Shown: positions 12,019-23,734 of the stretch, in pieces | Position numbering within the stretch: the first letter of the stretch is position 1 | Layout of the letters: every line of letters starts with the position of its first letter | Assembly: GCA_027924585.1 (NCBI GenBank) | Contig: BSBM01000442.1 | Coordinates: 8,680,001-8,744,000 of the forward strand | Direction: 5' to 3' | Source: Larix kaempferi | Lineage: Eukaryota > Streptophyta > Pinopsida > Pinales > Pinaceae | DNA: 64,000 nucleotides | Program-made: the position numbers and the translations under genes | Notes under the pieces: model-generated | What the model was told of the DNA's origin: nothing | The model's database searches: none | What the model saw: the letters and a program-made list of their open reading frames with translations, nothing else

Positions 12019-13409
12019 CATTCATGGATTTGGGAATTTAGGGTTTCGGAGAAAGTTGGAATTTTTGTAATCGGAGACCATGGCTGGGTGCTACTCATCA
12101 AAATCGAAATTTAGAGACCAAGATCAGATTTTTTGATTGGGAATAAGACCGGGCTTGATCAAACCCCAGTTCAGGACTTTGGTTAGAAAGATGGAAAATT
12201 AGGGCTTTTGCAAAATTTGAAATTTTGGAAGTCTGTGACCACGGCTGGAAGCTCCTCAGAAAAATCAAAGTTTAGAGCTTTGGATCGAACCTTTTGGTTG
12301 GGCATAAGGGTGGGCTTTATCAAACCCTAGTTCAGGATCCTGTCCAAAAGATCCGGAAGGTTCAAAGGCAATTTTGAGGGGTGAAACTTTGCAGTTTTCA
12401 AATTTTGAGAATACCGGCTTGATCGGCTCATCAAGGCGCATCTTTCTATCCTTTAAGAAGTTTGAAATTCAAAGTTTGAATTTTTAGGGTTTCTCTGACA
12501 AACCCTAATCTAGCTCTAGATCCAGTTCCTGCAAATCAAGTGGATTGGGTTAATCCTAGAAGAAAATGGATTCGTCACCTGCATAAGTGAAGAAGTTCCT
12601 GCTTCAGAGGGAGATGAGGCTAAGGCCTGACATAAGAAGATTACAAGCAATCTCAACAGGTATGACTTACATGTATGTTTCGAATTTTGTTCATGGTTAA
12701 GTTCATGATATGTTTGTCTTCATATCATTATGGTTAGTACAATCTTGATTAATTACTAGACTTGTCATATCACCTTAATAAAATATGAATACATGATAGA
12801 AGATATTCATTGATTAAGGTTTTGACACTTATGATTGTACTAATGCATTGTGATGTTGTATGAGGTTTATGTTGTTCGCTAAATGAAAGGTACAACAAGA
12901 AAGACAAATGATGTTCTACTTCAAGAACATATGATCATGGTGACATGAAGACAAAGATTCATCCATTGTCATGGATCACATAGAAGATATACTTACGAGG
13001 TATGTATAACTTGGTTCTACAATGGTTAACTTATGAGACATGCAGGTTACTAGCACAAGTCATTGAAGAGAACCAAAAGACATCATGCGGGTATGTTAGA
13101 CATAACTAGCTAACATAGTAATCCAAGTATGTTTTTCCTATATCAAGTTAGAATCTTACCTTGTGTTAGGATCCCTTATATAAGTATACTTGGTATGATT
13201 GGTTATGTTTATTCATAAAGTAAAAAATGTAAGTAATCAAGGGTTTATGCATATTATGTCTCTTATCTTGATTGATGATTTGACTAACCAGAAGAGTCCT
13301 ATGATCAAATAAGAATATGCATGAGTAAAAGAAGTCTTCCCTGAAACCTTGAATACTAACGTTTATTATCTATGTTTAAAATGATCATGACTATACATGT
13401 TTAAGATTA
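12019..13409 (+). other. B1 leader, part 2
   Basis: Continues the family B leader after element A. It includes two tandem, diverged units of about 160 bp (starting near 12079 and 12238). Each unit carries a cacggctgg/catggctgg start, a gagacc/gagctt segment and an aaaccc(c/t)agttc end. The same pair occurs in E (30960-31230), both minus-strand B units and B3 (62140-62400). Further on, gaggtatgt and cagaagag segments recur. No protein frame is conserved among copies. Confidence 0.65.
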
Positions 13410-13601
13410 TTGTGTTTTGATAGTATTAAGATTATACGAAGCAAAGATCAAAAGGGAGCACACTTCAGTAGTTTCTGTAAGGATGCAGATATTCAGAGGG
13501 AGTTGACCACTTCTCACAATCCACATCAGAATGGAGTTACAAAAAGGAAGCAAAGACTAAGAGGGAGTCAACCCAACAAACAAACAAAGATAAGTATTTG
13601 A
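13410..13601 (+). pseudogene. B1 integrase scrap
   Basis: About 30 residues match the part of the copia integrase core just before the catalytic glutamate (HFSSFCKDADIQRE, then HNPHQNGV). The glutamate context that should follow is replaced (TKRKQRL). No protease, zinc finger or first integrase half precedes it; the leader does. The same scrap, in the same context, recurs at about 21400-21600 and 46725-46930 on the minus strand and at 63640-63890 on the plus strand, so B spread in this already reduced form. Confidence 0.75.
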
Positions 13602-14090
13602 ATTATCATTTCTTGCATATTTGATTGTTTAAATAATACTGTTCAATAATGTATATACTGATGTTCCTAGAATTAGGTTGTGCATAGTTGCATTGATGAA
13701 CAATATACTACTAATATACATGGGTAAGTGGCCTATGGCATTGTACAACATTCCATTGCTACTTATCTAGAATGAAACCTCTTTGCTGACATGTAGGGAG
13801 TTGTGCACACTCTTAACAATGTTCTGGTAGAGATTGGAAGGCATCTAGAAAGTTATGGGATATGGATAAATGTTGTATTGAAGCATTGGCTAAGATAATT
13901 GCATGACTGTATGACATATTTATTTATGTGTAAGAATTTGTTCTAAAAACTATGAGATGTTTTCTAATCATGCAATTTAACTTGTTTTGTAGGAAAGATC
14001 GTATACCATCACCTACAAAAGAAGGACTACAACATTTGTTCAAACAACAAAGTTATCTATTAAAGATATTAAAAATATTGAAGTTCCCAG
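13602..14090 (+). other. Non-coding spacer between integrase and RT scraps of B1
   Basis: Non-coding in every B copy that has it (compare 20950-21400 and 46270-46740). It holds the conserved catgggtaagtggcc and ggcatctagaaagtta segments. In a normal copia element continuous pol would lie here. Confidence 0.6.
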
Positions 14091-14396
14091 GATTCAGGAA
14101 GAATGCCATGATCGAGGAGTACCAGTCGATCATGAAGAATGATGGTTGGGATGCAGTCCCAAGACCTGAAGGGAAGTCTGCTGTAACTTCCAAATGGATC
14201 TATAAGATCAAGCATGCTGCAGATGGTAGCATAGAGAAATACAAAGTGAGATTTGTAGCTCGTGGCTTCTCCCAGAAAGAGGAATTGATTATGAAGAGAC
14301 TTTTTCTCCTATAAACAGATACACTTCCATTAGTACTTGCTCTGACTGCAGTGATAAAATGGAAGATACATCAGATGGATTTCAAGGTAGCTTTCT
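14091..14396 (+). pseudogene. B1 RT N-terminal remnant
   Basis: Start of the copia RT domain: SIMKNDGWDAVPRP, SKWIYKIKHAADGS, then KYKVRFVARGFSQKE, after which the frame shifts and stops. It ends at the DFK...AFL region, where the sequence passes into L2. It retains the residues between ADGSI and the ETF-equivalent that are deleted in both minus-strand B units, so it belongs to a different sublineage. Confidence 0.8.
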
Positions 14397-14397
14397 T

Positions 14398-15135
14398 CAT
14401 CCAACTCACATCCACCCAAGGGTTCGGATCTACAGATTCTTCATCGATCTTCCTTTCCACACCCATTTCTGGACGATATTAGCTCTGTAATTCACGTCAT
14501 TAATCAGGATTGTGACTTCTAGTTTTCTCCCTCTCTGCTCGGTCTTCTAGGTCACATAAAGGTTCCACTGATTCCCCATCTCTTCTTTTTCCCACTACAT
14601 GCCCAAGTGGTCCATATCGGTCTCAGTATGGAGGAACACATCTCCCCACGAAGTGGAGTGGCTTATGGGGAAAGCAATTGGAACCCATACCATGCCATCC
14701 AAAAATTCAGGCTACCCCATACTCCATCGATCTCATGAATAGTCTTCTTGAAGTACTTACCTTGCAGCAGCAATCAATGGCAATTAGGACAGTCTGAGGG
14801 GTTCTCAAGGTGACAAATGGCAGCCTAAGGTTCAATCCCACAACCACCTCACCACTCCCTAGTGGATAGACATAGGCCCCTCATTTAGTTGCATCCATAG
14901 CCAACTCCTTGGTATTTTTATTTACATGGTATCATTTACATCATTTACATTTTCCATGGCTTACTAGCACATAGTTACCCTAATACCAAATACTTGCCTC
15001 TTCAAGGATGAACATTCGCTAGTGGGGCCTTGGCCTTGAGCTCAACGCTAGGAATCATACATCACACGTATACAATATTTACATTACATCCAAAATATCC
15101 TAAGGTTCAAAATGAGGGATATTACATTGAGCCTT
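14398..15135 (-). mobile_element. Ty3/gypsy-type LTR fragment (L2)
   Basis: Matches L1 (from about 750) and the right part of L3. It includes the ggggccttggccttgagctc block shared with L3 (56318) and the solo LTR (18085). It ends in gatattaca, the complement of a TGTAATATCCC start. The left part is missing where B1 is fused to it. Confidence 0.65.
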
Positions 15136-15194
15136 TAACTTCCTGTTGGGAGTGAGTGGTGTCACGTCCCCTTCCATTGAGCCGATGCAAGGGA
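15136..15194. other. Short spacer between two LTRs
   Basis: 59 bases between the end of L2 and the start of L3. It lacks a polypurine tract or a primer site, so L2 and L3 are not obviously the two LTRs of one element. Confidence 0.4.
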
Positions 15195-15469
15195 GGAAAC
15201 ATGACTAACATTCTAGGGATAATTTGCTAAACTCAACCCCGTTCATTACTCACTAGTTCTTAATAAACAAAAACTTATGTGTGTAGATTCATTCTCAATA
15301 TAAACACAATGGAAATAACATTATCCACACACAACTACATCATGCATTCAGCATACCAATAATAGTCATCAAATTAAACATTGCAGAGCACATAATGAAT
15401 ATAATTTAAACCATACAGAATACTTATCTTTAAGATGAAAATGTCCAACAATTGGCTATGTGAGAGCAA
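15195..15469 (-). mobile_element. LTR L3, left part
   Basis: Begins tgtcacgtcccc, the same start as the solo LTR at 16559. It follows that LTR in broad layout to ...ggctatg...gttcca, where element C interrupts it. It continues at 55335, where ccataggtctctatcc matches the solo LTR's ccataggctagt. Reassembled in place, L3 would be about 1.36 kb. Confidence 0.6.
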
Positions 15470-15838
15470 TGTTCCACATATCTCATCATTCAGTATGTAC
15501 TTTGCATGCACTTTGCATGCATGCATGCATCTGCATGCATTGCATGCATCCGCATGCTGCCCAGTCACCCGTTTGATGCCTCCAGCACCTAGTCCCTAGT
15601 CTACGAGCACTTGAGAGCTTCCTTCCACTTAGTTTTAACCCTCCTAGTGCTTAGTGCGCCCAACATCCACCTACAACCTAAGAGGGGTGCCTTTTCTCAC
15701 CTACCAGTCCAGTTCACTTCAGTTAGCTAGTTGTCTTTCCTTGATTTGAGGCTAAACTGACTCTTAATTGCTGTTACCACTCCGATGGACCTCCGATGAG
15801 ACTTGAATACCTATTCTGAGTCTAGTTAACTCCTCATG
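15470..15838 (+). repeat. Element C 5' LTR, left part
   Basis: From atatctcatcattcag onward it follows the 3' LTR at 54651-54973. The first few bases are disturbed (tgttccac against tgtttgg). It ends at cctcatg, where LTR-a of the B array starts. It carries an expanded run of tgcatgca motifs not seen at this length in the 3' LTR. Confidence 0.8.
15501..15558 (+). promoter_or_regulatory. Cluster of RY (CATGCA) motifs in the C 5' LTR
   Basis: Overlapping catgca/tgcatg palindromes fill this stretch. In plants CATGCA (the RY element) is bound by B3-domain regulators of seed genes. The 3' LTR has a shorter run (about 54669-54692). Whether the motif controls this LTR is inference; expansion of a simple palindrome by slippage explains the sequence equally well. 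Confidence 0.45.
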
Positions 15839-16494
15839 TGTTAAATTTTTAGAATTTACTTCAATCTAATCTAGGATCTTAACTGAGAGAACAACATGTA
15901 TAGCAAATCTACATCATATCAATCATGGACACAATAATGCAAGCACACAAGAGACACAGAGTTTACTTGGGGAAAACCATAAAGGTGAAAAACCCCAATA
16001 ACTTCCTCAGAGATAGATAGAGCAATGATACAACTAGAATACAAGAGATAGTCTTCTCCTAGTAGCAGAGCCTCCTCCTCATAAGTGCGCCACTTTCCGA
16101 ATGAGAGAAGTGTGTGAATGAATGATCAAATAGAGATCTCCCGATCTCTATTTATACTTGTCCTGTCCTGCCCAATAAACAATGGGGCCTACATGTCTAG
16201 CTTAACCCATGGTTAACTTAATCCGGGCCGACCCCACACTTGGTGGTCTAATAACCCTTTGACCCACATGACTTATACAGGGCCGACCCCAACAAGGTGG
16301 TCTAATAACCCATCAAGTATAAGTTATGACACTTACAATATAAATGACGACACTTCCGTATAGAGGAATAATAACATCTCTATAAGAATACAAACACTTC
16401 CGTATAGAGGAATAATACCATCTTTATAGGAGTACAAAATACATATATGAAATACATGGGTGAAATACATTCCGAAGTTACATATACATCAAAA
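15839..16494 (-). repeat. B array LTR-a (3' LTR of unit 1)
   Basis: 656 bp, reading on the plus strand from tgttaaattttt to catcaaaa (the family has catcaaca). A TATA box on the minus strand appears as tatttata at 16149-16156. It has two ttattagaccacc-type units, against three in B1 and B3. Confidence 0.9.
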
Positions 16495-16510
16495 CTCCCT
16501 CTTAACTAGG
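16495..16510 (-). other. Polypurine tract of B unit 1
   Basis: ctccctcttaactagg is the complement of a purine-rich ...taagagggag run that abuts the 3' LTR. The same sequence follows LTR-b at 24391. Confidence 0.75.
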
Positions 16511-16558
16511 AAGGTATTTCTCGACATAGGTATTCTAGTACAAGTCTTCTTCTCTGGA

Positions 16559-18177
16559 TGTCACGTCCCCTCCCATCATACAATCATGATAGAGGGGATC
16601 GTGATGATAAAATGGGCATCTAGCCCCATGAACTTACTAAATGAGCATTCACATAATATAAAAGAACATATGGAAATGTATAATTATAAGAGAAACACAG
16701 CGGAAGTAATATCAATTACACATTCATCATACATTCAAGATATTCATCAAATAAATAATTGCAAGTTAACACAGGAGAATACTTATCTTATAACAAAGTA
16801 GCCCCAAGAAACTGGCTATGCAACTGCAACGTTCCACCCAACCATAGGCTAGTTGTGCTTATCAACCTCTTGATACAACTGCCACCCTCGAGCTGGGCAT
16901 GATTTCTACAAGGAACCAGGGAACAACAGACTCACACATAGCCAAGCATACACCAAGATGAGCCAAGCCAACCTACAAATGGGTTTATTAGGCTGCTAGG
17001 AAAAGGAAATGAAGAGTGGCTAAGCTAGTGAGCTCAAGCACAAAGCTAGGGGTAACCTTACAAGATCCATCTAGCTTGGCACCCACAATACCTACACACC
17101 CAGCACAAGGAAGTATTCTTTTCACTGCTGTACAGTCCCTCAAGCCATACCTTCCCCATCTAGTGCTCTCAGGGTGTGCATAGAAGAGTAGACAAAGCCC
17201 TCTTGATATTCTTGAGAGGTTATCTCCCCCATTAGGTTTATAAAGCCCTCTCTGTCCACTACCACTCCAATCTCTTGTTTACAGTCTCCAAATCAAATAG
17301 GGATGCAGATAATCAGCTAACTACAATGGCTGAACAGGAGCAAAATGTTTATACAATGATAAGCATGAAAATGATTCCCTGAGCTTCAAAAAAACGCGGG
17401 AAGGCTAAAAATGAACAATGGAGGTTTGGGAAAACCCCAAGAAGCAGAGATAGTTTTTAGGAAAAATTACCATGGCAATTCTGGGACAAAACGACCTCCA
17501 TACGGTCCCCAAATCGCAGCCCCTTCTTCCCAGCTACCATACAAAACCAAAAACGAGTTTCTGGGCAAGGAAAACCCTGTGTTTTTGATGAAAAACGTGA
17601 ATGTAACTTCCAACAATCTCAATCTGCGTGAGAGAGGAAAACTATGGGTTCATAATGGCTTTGGGCACCATTTCATGGGTGTTTTCTTGCCCCAGAAGCA
17701 AAAGTACGTTTTTCCAGGTTGATGGCTTGCCTATGCACAAAATTGGCTTCCATACCTCTCCATTCCCAAGGCATTAACTGCCTCAACCAACTCTTGGAAG
17801 AATTAAATGATTGGGTGCATAACCCAAAATGGGTAGTTGGTGGTTTATGGATTTTCTCATTGACACATGGATTAACACCATTGGCTCAAGGGTTTGAATA
17901 ATTTCCCTCCCTATTCCTTGTAGAATCATGTCCCCATCTCTTTGTTGCATTGCATAGCTAGTTGTGGGTTTTTCATTAAAATTCGTATCTACATGATGTC
18001 TTAATTTACATCGTACCTATCTAGCACAAGAACCATAGGCATCTATTTTTAATTGCCGATACATAAAACGCTAAATCAATGGTGGGGCCTTGGCCTTGAG
18101 CTCCTCACCATGATTAAATAACAATATTTTCATCATTTACAATTTAATGCGAAGGGGGTCAAAATGGGGACGTGACA
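16559..18177 (-). mobile_element. Solo gypsy-type LTR (L4)
   Basis: 1,619 bp starting tgtcacgtcccc and ending with its exact 12-base complement ggggacgtgaca. It is flanked by the five-base duplication ctgga (16554-16558 and 18178-18182). Unit 2 of the B array has the empty site (tctctggatcatcatc near 24450), which proves the boundaries. There is no internal region, so it is a product of LTR-LTR recombination. The short frames inside (at 16460, 17411 and 17719) are not coding. The family is shared with L1-L3; strand is inferred from L3. Confidence 0.95.
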
Positions 18178-19710
18178 CTGGATTATCATCAACGAATCAT
18201 CATCCTCGAATCATCGTCATCGTCACTGCTGCTGCTATCTCAATCAATCTATGAATCTACTCGTCATAGGAAGTTCTACAGAGCCAGTCCTTTTTCATAC
18301 TGGATGTAGGCCCACCACCTGCAGGTCTTCATCATCACTGGCCATACTGTGGAATCCTCAGGACTTATTACGTGCGTCACAAAACCTTAAAAGAGTCTCT
18401 TGACTAGTAAGAACCCTGAAGAGCATCTGAGGCCTTTTTCATCCTGTCTAGATCTCCAGGACTTATTACATGTGACTGTCACAAAACCTTAAAAGAATGT
18501 CCCAAGAATGTTTATGTGCATTGCACAACCGACAAGATCTCCAAGATTGATTACATGTGACCTCTGCTACAAACCCTCGAAAGAGAATCCTAGGACTCAT
18601 TACGGGCACACAGCCCAACCTATTGGATCTCCCAGGTCTTACATGTAGCATCCCACCACAAACCCTAGAAAGTGCATCCCAGGACTTATTACGGGCACAC
18701 AACCCAACCTATCGGATCTCCCAGGTCTTACATGTGGTCCACTATGACAAACCCTCGAAAGAGCATCCCAGGCTATTACGGGTACACAACTCCGACCTAT
18801 AGGATCTCCTAGGTCTTACATGTGATACACAGTGCCAGTCCTTTTTCATACTGGATGTGACCTAGAAAAAATCTAGGATTTCCTTTGCTCAACCTGTCGA
18901 CGGCCACAGAGTATCAACCTGATACTCAACATACATAATCCTGATCATCATCACTGTGTCATCCTGATACATATCATATGGAGCAACATCCTGAAGCTCA
19001 CCATCATGATCATCCTGATCATACAATGCATCCACCTGATGCATACATAGTATCTTATTGATACATATCGTCATCCATGATCTACCTGATCATACAATGC
19101 ATCCACCTGATACATCTACAAATACCTGATCCACCTGATCATACCTGATACATATCAACATACATGATCTACCTCATCATACAATGTATCCACCTGATAC
19201 ATACACAGATACATAGCCCAAGCATCCAACATGATGCATATACATATACATGATCCACTTGATCATATCTAGCATCCAACATGATGCGTATATACATACA
19301 TATAAATGATCCAACTGATCATATCCAACATCCAACATGATGCATACATACATACATATAAATGATCCAACAGATCATATCCAACATCCAACATGATGCA
19401 TACATACAGAGCAGTAACTAGAGCATCGTCCTCTTCAGATCATCTCATTGTCCACGAAGCACATTCCAGATGCACATCATCTAACACTTACACCACCAAC
19501 ATGGGAGAACACATCTACCACCATTCGGGGAAGGCTCCAACCCTTACTTTTTCACCATGGGAGAACACATCTACCACCATGTGAAAAATAGCTTCAAACT
19601 TTACATCTACACCATGGGAGAACACATCTACCACCATGTGAGAATGGCTCAGCAATTACATCACGACCAAGGGAGAACACATCAACCATGTCAGAAAAGC
19701 TCATGTGCAT
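18178..19710 (-). repeat. Repeat-rich 3' region of B unit 1
   Basis: Three successive kinds of imperfect tandem repeat, listed on the plus strand. About 18470-18830: units of roughly 75 bp around cccaggacttattacgggc and ggatctcccagg. About 18900-19420: units of roughly 60 bp around tgatccaactgatcat and catccaacatgatgca. 19499-19690: four units of about 57 bp starting catgggagaacacatct, which are multiples of three and read on the minus strand as a repeated VDVFSHG-type peptide. It lies between the RNase H remnant and the polypurine tract. No function is visible. Confidence 0.75.
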
Positions 19711-19728
19711 CTGCATCTTCCGGACTCA

Positions 19729-20930
19729 TCACTTCCCTTTGGAAGGAACCTCGATCTGAAGTGCACCAAGCCTCTCTCCGAAGTACTCAAACTTCACTCT
19801 AGCCAATGGCTTGGTCAATACATCTGCAACTTGCTCATTCATCGCAACATACTCTACTTCGGCTATACTTAGTGCTACGCAGGACTGCTTCCTGCTAAAC
19901 ATGGAGATCACACCTGATCCCATACTAAAGAAGCACCCATAAGTGCTCTTCCGATCTACAGCACTGCCTGCCCAATCTAAATCAACATAACCCTACAGGT
20001 TAAACTTTTGATTCGCATCATACTTGAGCCCATAATAAACCGTACCCTTCAGGTATCTCAGAATATGCTTTATAGAACCAGGTGAACATCTCTCGGATCC
20101 GTCAAGAACTTGCTCAATGTGTTCACTGCAAAGTAAATATCTGGTCTTGTGTTTGTCAGGTACATAGAGGACTCAATCATCTGACGATACATCATGACAT
20201 CAATCGGATCAAATGAAGCATCACACAGAAGCTTCAAGTTCGATTCCATAGGTGTGGTCATATCCTTGCAGTCCATCATCCCGAACTTTTCAGGATCTCT
20301 ACTGCATACTTCCCTTGTCCAAGGAAGATTCCATCTGCACTCTGCCACACCTCCATGCCAAAAAACAAATAGTGCATCATCCCCAAGTTCTTCATCTCGA
20401 ACTTGGAAGCAAGCTTCCGCTGCATGTCGGCAATCAATCTATCTTCACATGTAATAAATAGGTAATCCAGATACAAAAGTAGTATCACTGGATTGCCTTC
20501 CTCAACCTTGTAGTAAAGGTTGGAATCCTCTTTACTTTTGTTAAAGCCCAAACTAGATAGAAATCTATCTATCCTACCATACCAAGTTTTGCACATATAT
20601 GACTCCCTGTCATGTGTCTCAGAACCAAGTGGCTGCTCCACATACACTTCTTCTTCAACTACACCATTCAAGAAGGCTGTCTTGAAATCCATCTAGTGTA
20701 TCTTCCACTTCATCACTGTAGCCGGAGCAAGTATTGATCTAATGGAAGTGTATCTGGCTACAGGAACAAAAGTCTCTATGCTACCACCTGCAACATGCTT
20801 GATCTTGTAGATTCTCTTGGAAGTCACTGCAGACTCCCCTTCAGGTCTTGGGACTGCATCCCAAACATCTTCATGATCGACTAGTACTCCTCGATCATGG
20901 CATTCTTTTCAGATCCTGGGAACTTCAATA
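19729..20930 (-). pseudogene. RT and RNase H remnant of B unit 1
   Basis: Read from high to low coordinates: the RT start (SKWIYKIK-type, with stops), the ETFVPVARYTSIR-type segment, DFKTAFLNGVVEEEVYVEQP, then the catalytic region where the copia YVDD box reads LLYLDYLFIT, so the second catalytic Asp is Tyr. The RT thumb (MKNLGMMHYLFFGMEV) follows. RNase H contains GYVDLDWAG, DRKSTYGCFF and SRKQSCVALS, with the segment between AEVEYVAMNEQ and VLTKPLA shortened. Frameshifts and stops occur throughout. The same YLDY change and a shared deletion after GGSI occur in unit 2. Confidence 0.85.
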
Positions 20931-21404
20931 TCTTCAATATTTTCAATAGATAACTTTGTTGCTGAACAAATGTTGTAGTCCTTCTTTTGTAGGTGATGGT
21001 ATACGATCTTTCCTACACAACAAGTTAAATTGCATGATTAGAAAACATCTCATAGTTTTCAGAACAAATTCTTACACATAAAGAAATATGTCATACAGTC
21101 ATGCAATTATCTTAGCCAATGCTTCAATACAACATTTATCCATATTCCGTAACTTTCTAGATGCCTTCCAATCTCTACCAGAACATTGTTAAGAGTGTGC
21201 ACAACTCCTAACATGTCAACAAAGAGGTTTCATTCTAGATAAGTAGAAATGGAATGTTGTACAGTGCCATGGGCCACTTACCCATGTATATTAGTAGTAT
21301 ACTGTTCATCAATGCAACTATTCTAATATGCATAATACAAAACCTAATTCTAGGAACATAAGCATATACATCATGGAATAACATTATGTAAGAAATGACA
21401 ATTC
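20931..21404 (-). other. Non-coding spacer of B unit 1
   Basis: Corresponds to 13602-14090 of B1 and 46270-46740 of unit 2. No open frame of note. Confidence 0.55.
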
Positions 21405-21600
21405 AAATACTTATCTTTGTTTGGTTGCTGGGTGGACTCCATCTGAATCTTTGCAACAACATTCTGATGTGGATTGTGAGAAGTGGTCAACTCCCTCTAA
21501 ATATATGCATCCTTGCAGAAACTACTGAAGTGTGCTCCTTTGCTTTCTTGCAGGTACAATTGGAGTGTGCTCCCTCTCGATCTTTGCTTCCTGGATTACT
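21405..21600 (-). pseudogene. Integrase scrap of B unit 1
   Basis: On the minus strand it encodes the same short integrase piece as 13410-13601 (an FSSFCKDA-type segment, then TTSHNPHQN). It is preceded by two or three copies of a roughly 35-bp agcaaaggagcacact unit. No other integrase sequence is present. Confidence 0.7.
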
Positions 21601-23721
21601 TGTCCTTAAACTTATATCCATCCTTAATCACTATGCATGCTTATTATTATCATCATTGTGTTATCCTTGAGGTCTCATACATAATCACACATTTATTAGT
21701 ATAATCTTAATACTATCAAAACACAATAATCTTAAACATGTATAGTCATGATCATTCACAAATAATAAACATTAGTATTCAAGGTTTCAGGGAAGTCTTC
21801 TTTTACTCATGCATATTCTTATTTGATCATAGGTCTCTTCTGATTAGTTAAATCATCAATGCATAAACTCGTGATTACTCAAACCTATACCTTCATGATT
21901 CTTCTGGTTAGACATATCATCAATTATGGTAAGAAATATAATATGCATATGACCATGACTATTCAAACCTATGACTTCATGAATAATCATTATCAACAAC
22001 ACAACAGTATAAGATCCTAACACAAGGTAGGATTCTAGCTTGATATAGGAAAAACATACCTTGATTAGCATGCTAGCTAGTTATGTCTAACATACCCGCA
22101 TAATGTCTTCTGGTTCTCTTCAGTGACTTGTGCTAGTAACCTACATGTCTCATAAGTTAACCATTGTAGAACCAAGTTATACATACCTCGTAAGTAGATC
22201 TTCTATGTGATCCATGACAATGGATGAATCTTTGTCGTCATGTCACCATGATCATATGTTCTTTAAGTAGAACATGATTTGTATTTCTTGGTGTACATTT
22301 TATGTTAGCAGACAACATAAACCTCATACAACACCATAATGCATTAGTACATTCATAAGTGTCAACACCCTAACCAATGAATATCTTCTATCATACATTC
22401 ATAATTTTGTTAAGGTGATACGACAAATCTAAAATCAAGATTGTACTAACCGTAATAAAATGAAGAAACATACCATAAACTTAATCATGAACAAATCTTG
22501 AAACATACCTCAATGATTCATACCTGTCGAGATTGCTTGTAATATTCTTCTAGGATTAACCCAATCCACTTGATGTGAAAGAACTAGACCTGGAGCTAGA
22601 TTAGGGTTTGTCAGAGAAACCCCAAAAATTCAAACTTTGAATTTCAAACTTCCGAAAGGATAGAAATATGTGCCTTGATGAGCTGATCAAGCTGGTATAT
22701 TCAGAATTTGAAAACTGCAAAGTTTCATTCCTCAATTTTTCCTTTGAAACTTTTGGATTCACTGGACCTGACCCCGAACTAGGGTTTGATGAGCCCACTC
22801 TTCTACCCAATCAAAAGGTTTGATCCAAAGCTCTAATCTTCTATTTTTCTGAGGAGCTTCCAGCCGTGGTCACAGATTTAAAAAATTCCCATTTTTGCAG
22901 AAGCCCTAATTTTCCACTTTTCCAATCAAAGTCCCGAACTAGGGTCTGATCAAGCCCGGTCTTCTACCCAACCAAAAATTCTGAACTTGGTTTCTAAATT
23001 TCTATTTTGATGAGTGGCATTCAGCCGTAGTCTCCGATTACAAATATTCCAACTTTCTCCGAAACCCTAAATCCGGAAGCCATGAATGAAGGTGCTAAAA
23101 AATAATTCTGTTATGACAGAAATATGTACCTGATTGTTTCTGGTGTAACTCTGAACTTTTCGATCCACAGGGTCTGAACATTTTTCTTGAGATATCTCGA
23201 CCTATCATATTTCCATCCCAATAGGTCTGACCTCAATTGGATTCTCTGAGAGAGATTTATGCCAAGTGTCACAACGTGACTTGTTTATGCGATAAAACAG
23301 GAGAGCGAAATAGTACGGCATGCCACGTGTCACTGGTTCAACTTCGGCCTTTGAAATGTTTTCTTGAGATAGTACAATCTGTGTACTACCTATCAATTTT
23401 TACTAAATTTCATTTGGAGCTTCCTAGCCCAAGTTATGACCTTTTTTCCAAGGTCACCTGTTTATGACTGAGATCTGGAAGAGGCAGAAACCCTAAATTG
23501 TACAGATCATAAATCACAAAGTAAAACAAATTAGAAGTTTTCCTTTGGATACAAGGTACACGGGGATCTGATCTTTGACCTGTAAAAGTTTTAGATTCGA
23601 ACAATTCTCCAAAATGGCTTTATAGAGAAAGTTCTACGATGACTGGTTTTTTCTATATCAAGCCCTAGCATCGTAAGTGCAACAAGTGTCATACATGCCA
23701 TATCATGCCTTCTTTTAGGCT
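21601..23721 (-). other. Leader of B unit 1
   Basis: Non-coding and collinear with the B1, E and B3 leaders. It includes the two roughly 160-bp diverged repeats (about 22600-23050) and the intact site where element A sits in B1 (catgaatgaagg near 23080). A gccacgtgtcac G-box-like motif occurs near 23322. Short frames are not conserved between copies. Confidence 0.65.
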
Positions 23722-23734
23722 AGCTCTGATACCA
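23722..23734 (-). other. Primer binding site of B unit 1
   Basis: agctctgatacca, the complement of the iMet primer site, directly abuts LTR-b. Confidence 0.85.

Larger units (their letters stand above)
4895..14397 (+). mobile_element. Family B element, copy B1 (3' truncated, hosts element A)
   Basis: Plus-strand retroelement with a 5' LTR (4895-5583), an iMet primer site, a long non-coding leader, an integrase scrap and the start of reverse transcriptase. The sequence leaves the family at about 14396, in the middle of RT (compare 20690 on the minus strand), and runs into LTR fragment L2. The rest of RT, RNase H, the repeat-rich 3' region, the polypurine tract and the 3' LTR are therefore missing. 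Copia element A is inserted in the leader at 6224-12018. Without A the remnant is about 3.7 kb. Confidence 0.85.

Noticed and set aside
17411-17901. Two adjacent plus-strand frames of 103 and 60 codons
   Set aside because: They lie wholly inside the solo LTR L4, have no domain, and are not conserved in L1-L3.
18466-18802. Frames on both strands across 18.5-18.8 kb, also at 24.9-25.2 kb
   Set aside because: Both copies fall in the tandem repeats before the B polypurine tract; similarity reflects the duplicated unit, not coding constraint.
23205-23467. Conserved small frames in the B leader (also near 48563, 61524 and 30602)
   Set aside because: Frames occur on opposite strands in different copies and carry random changes; the DNA is conserved as leader, not as protein.
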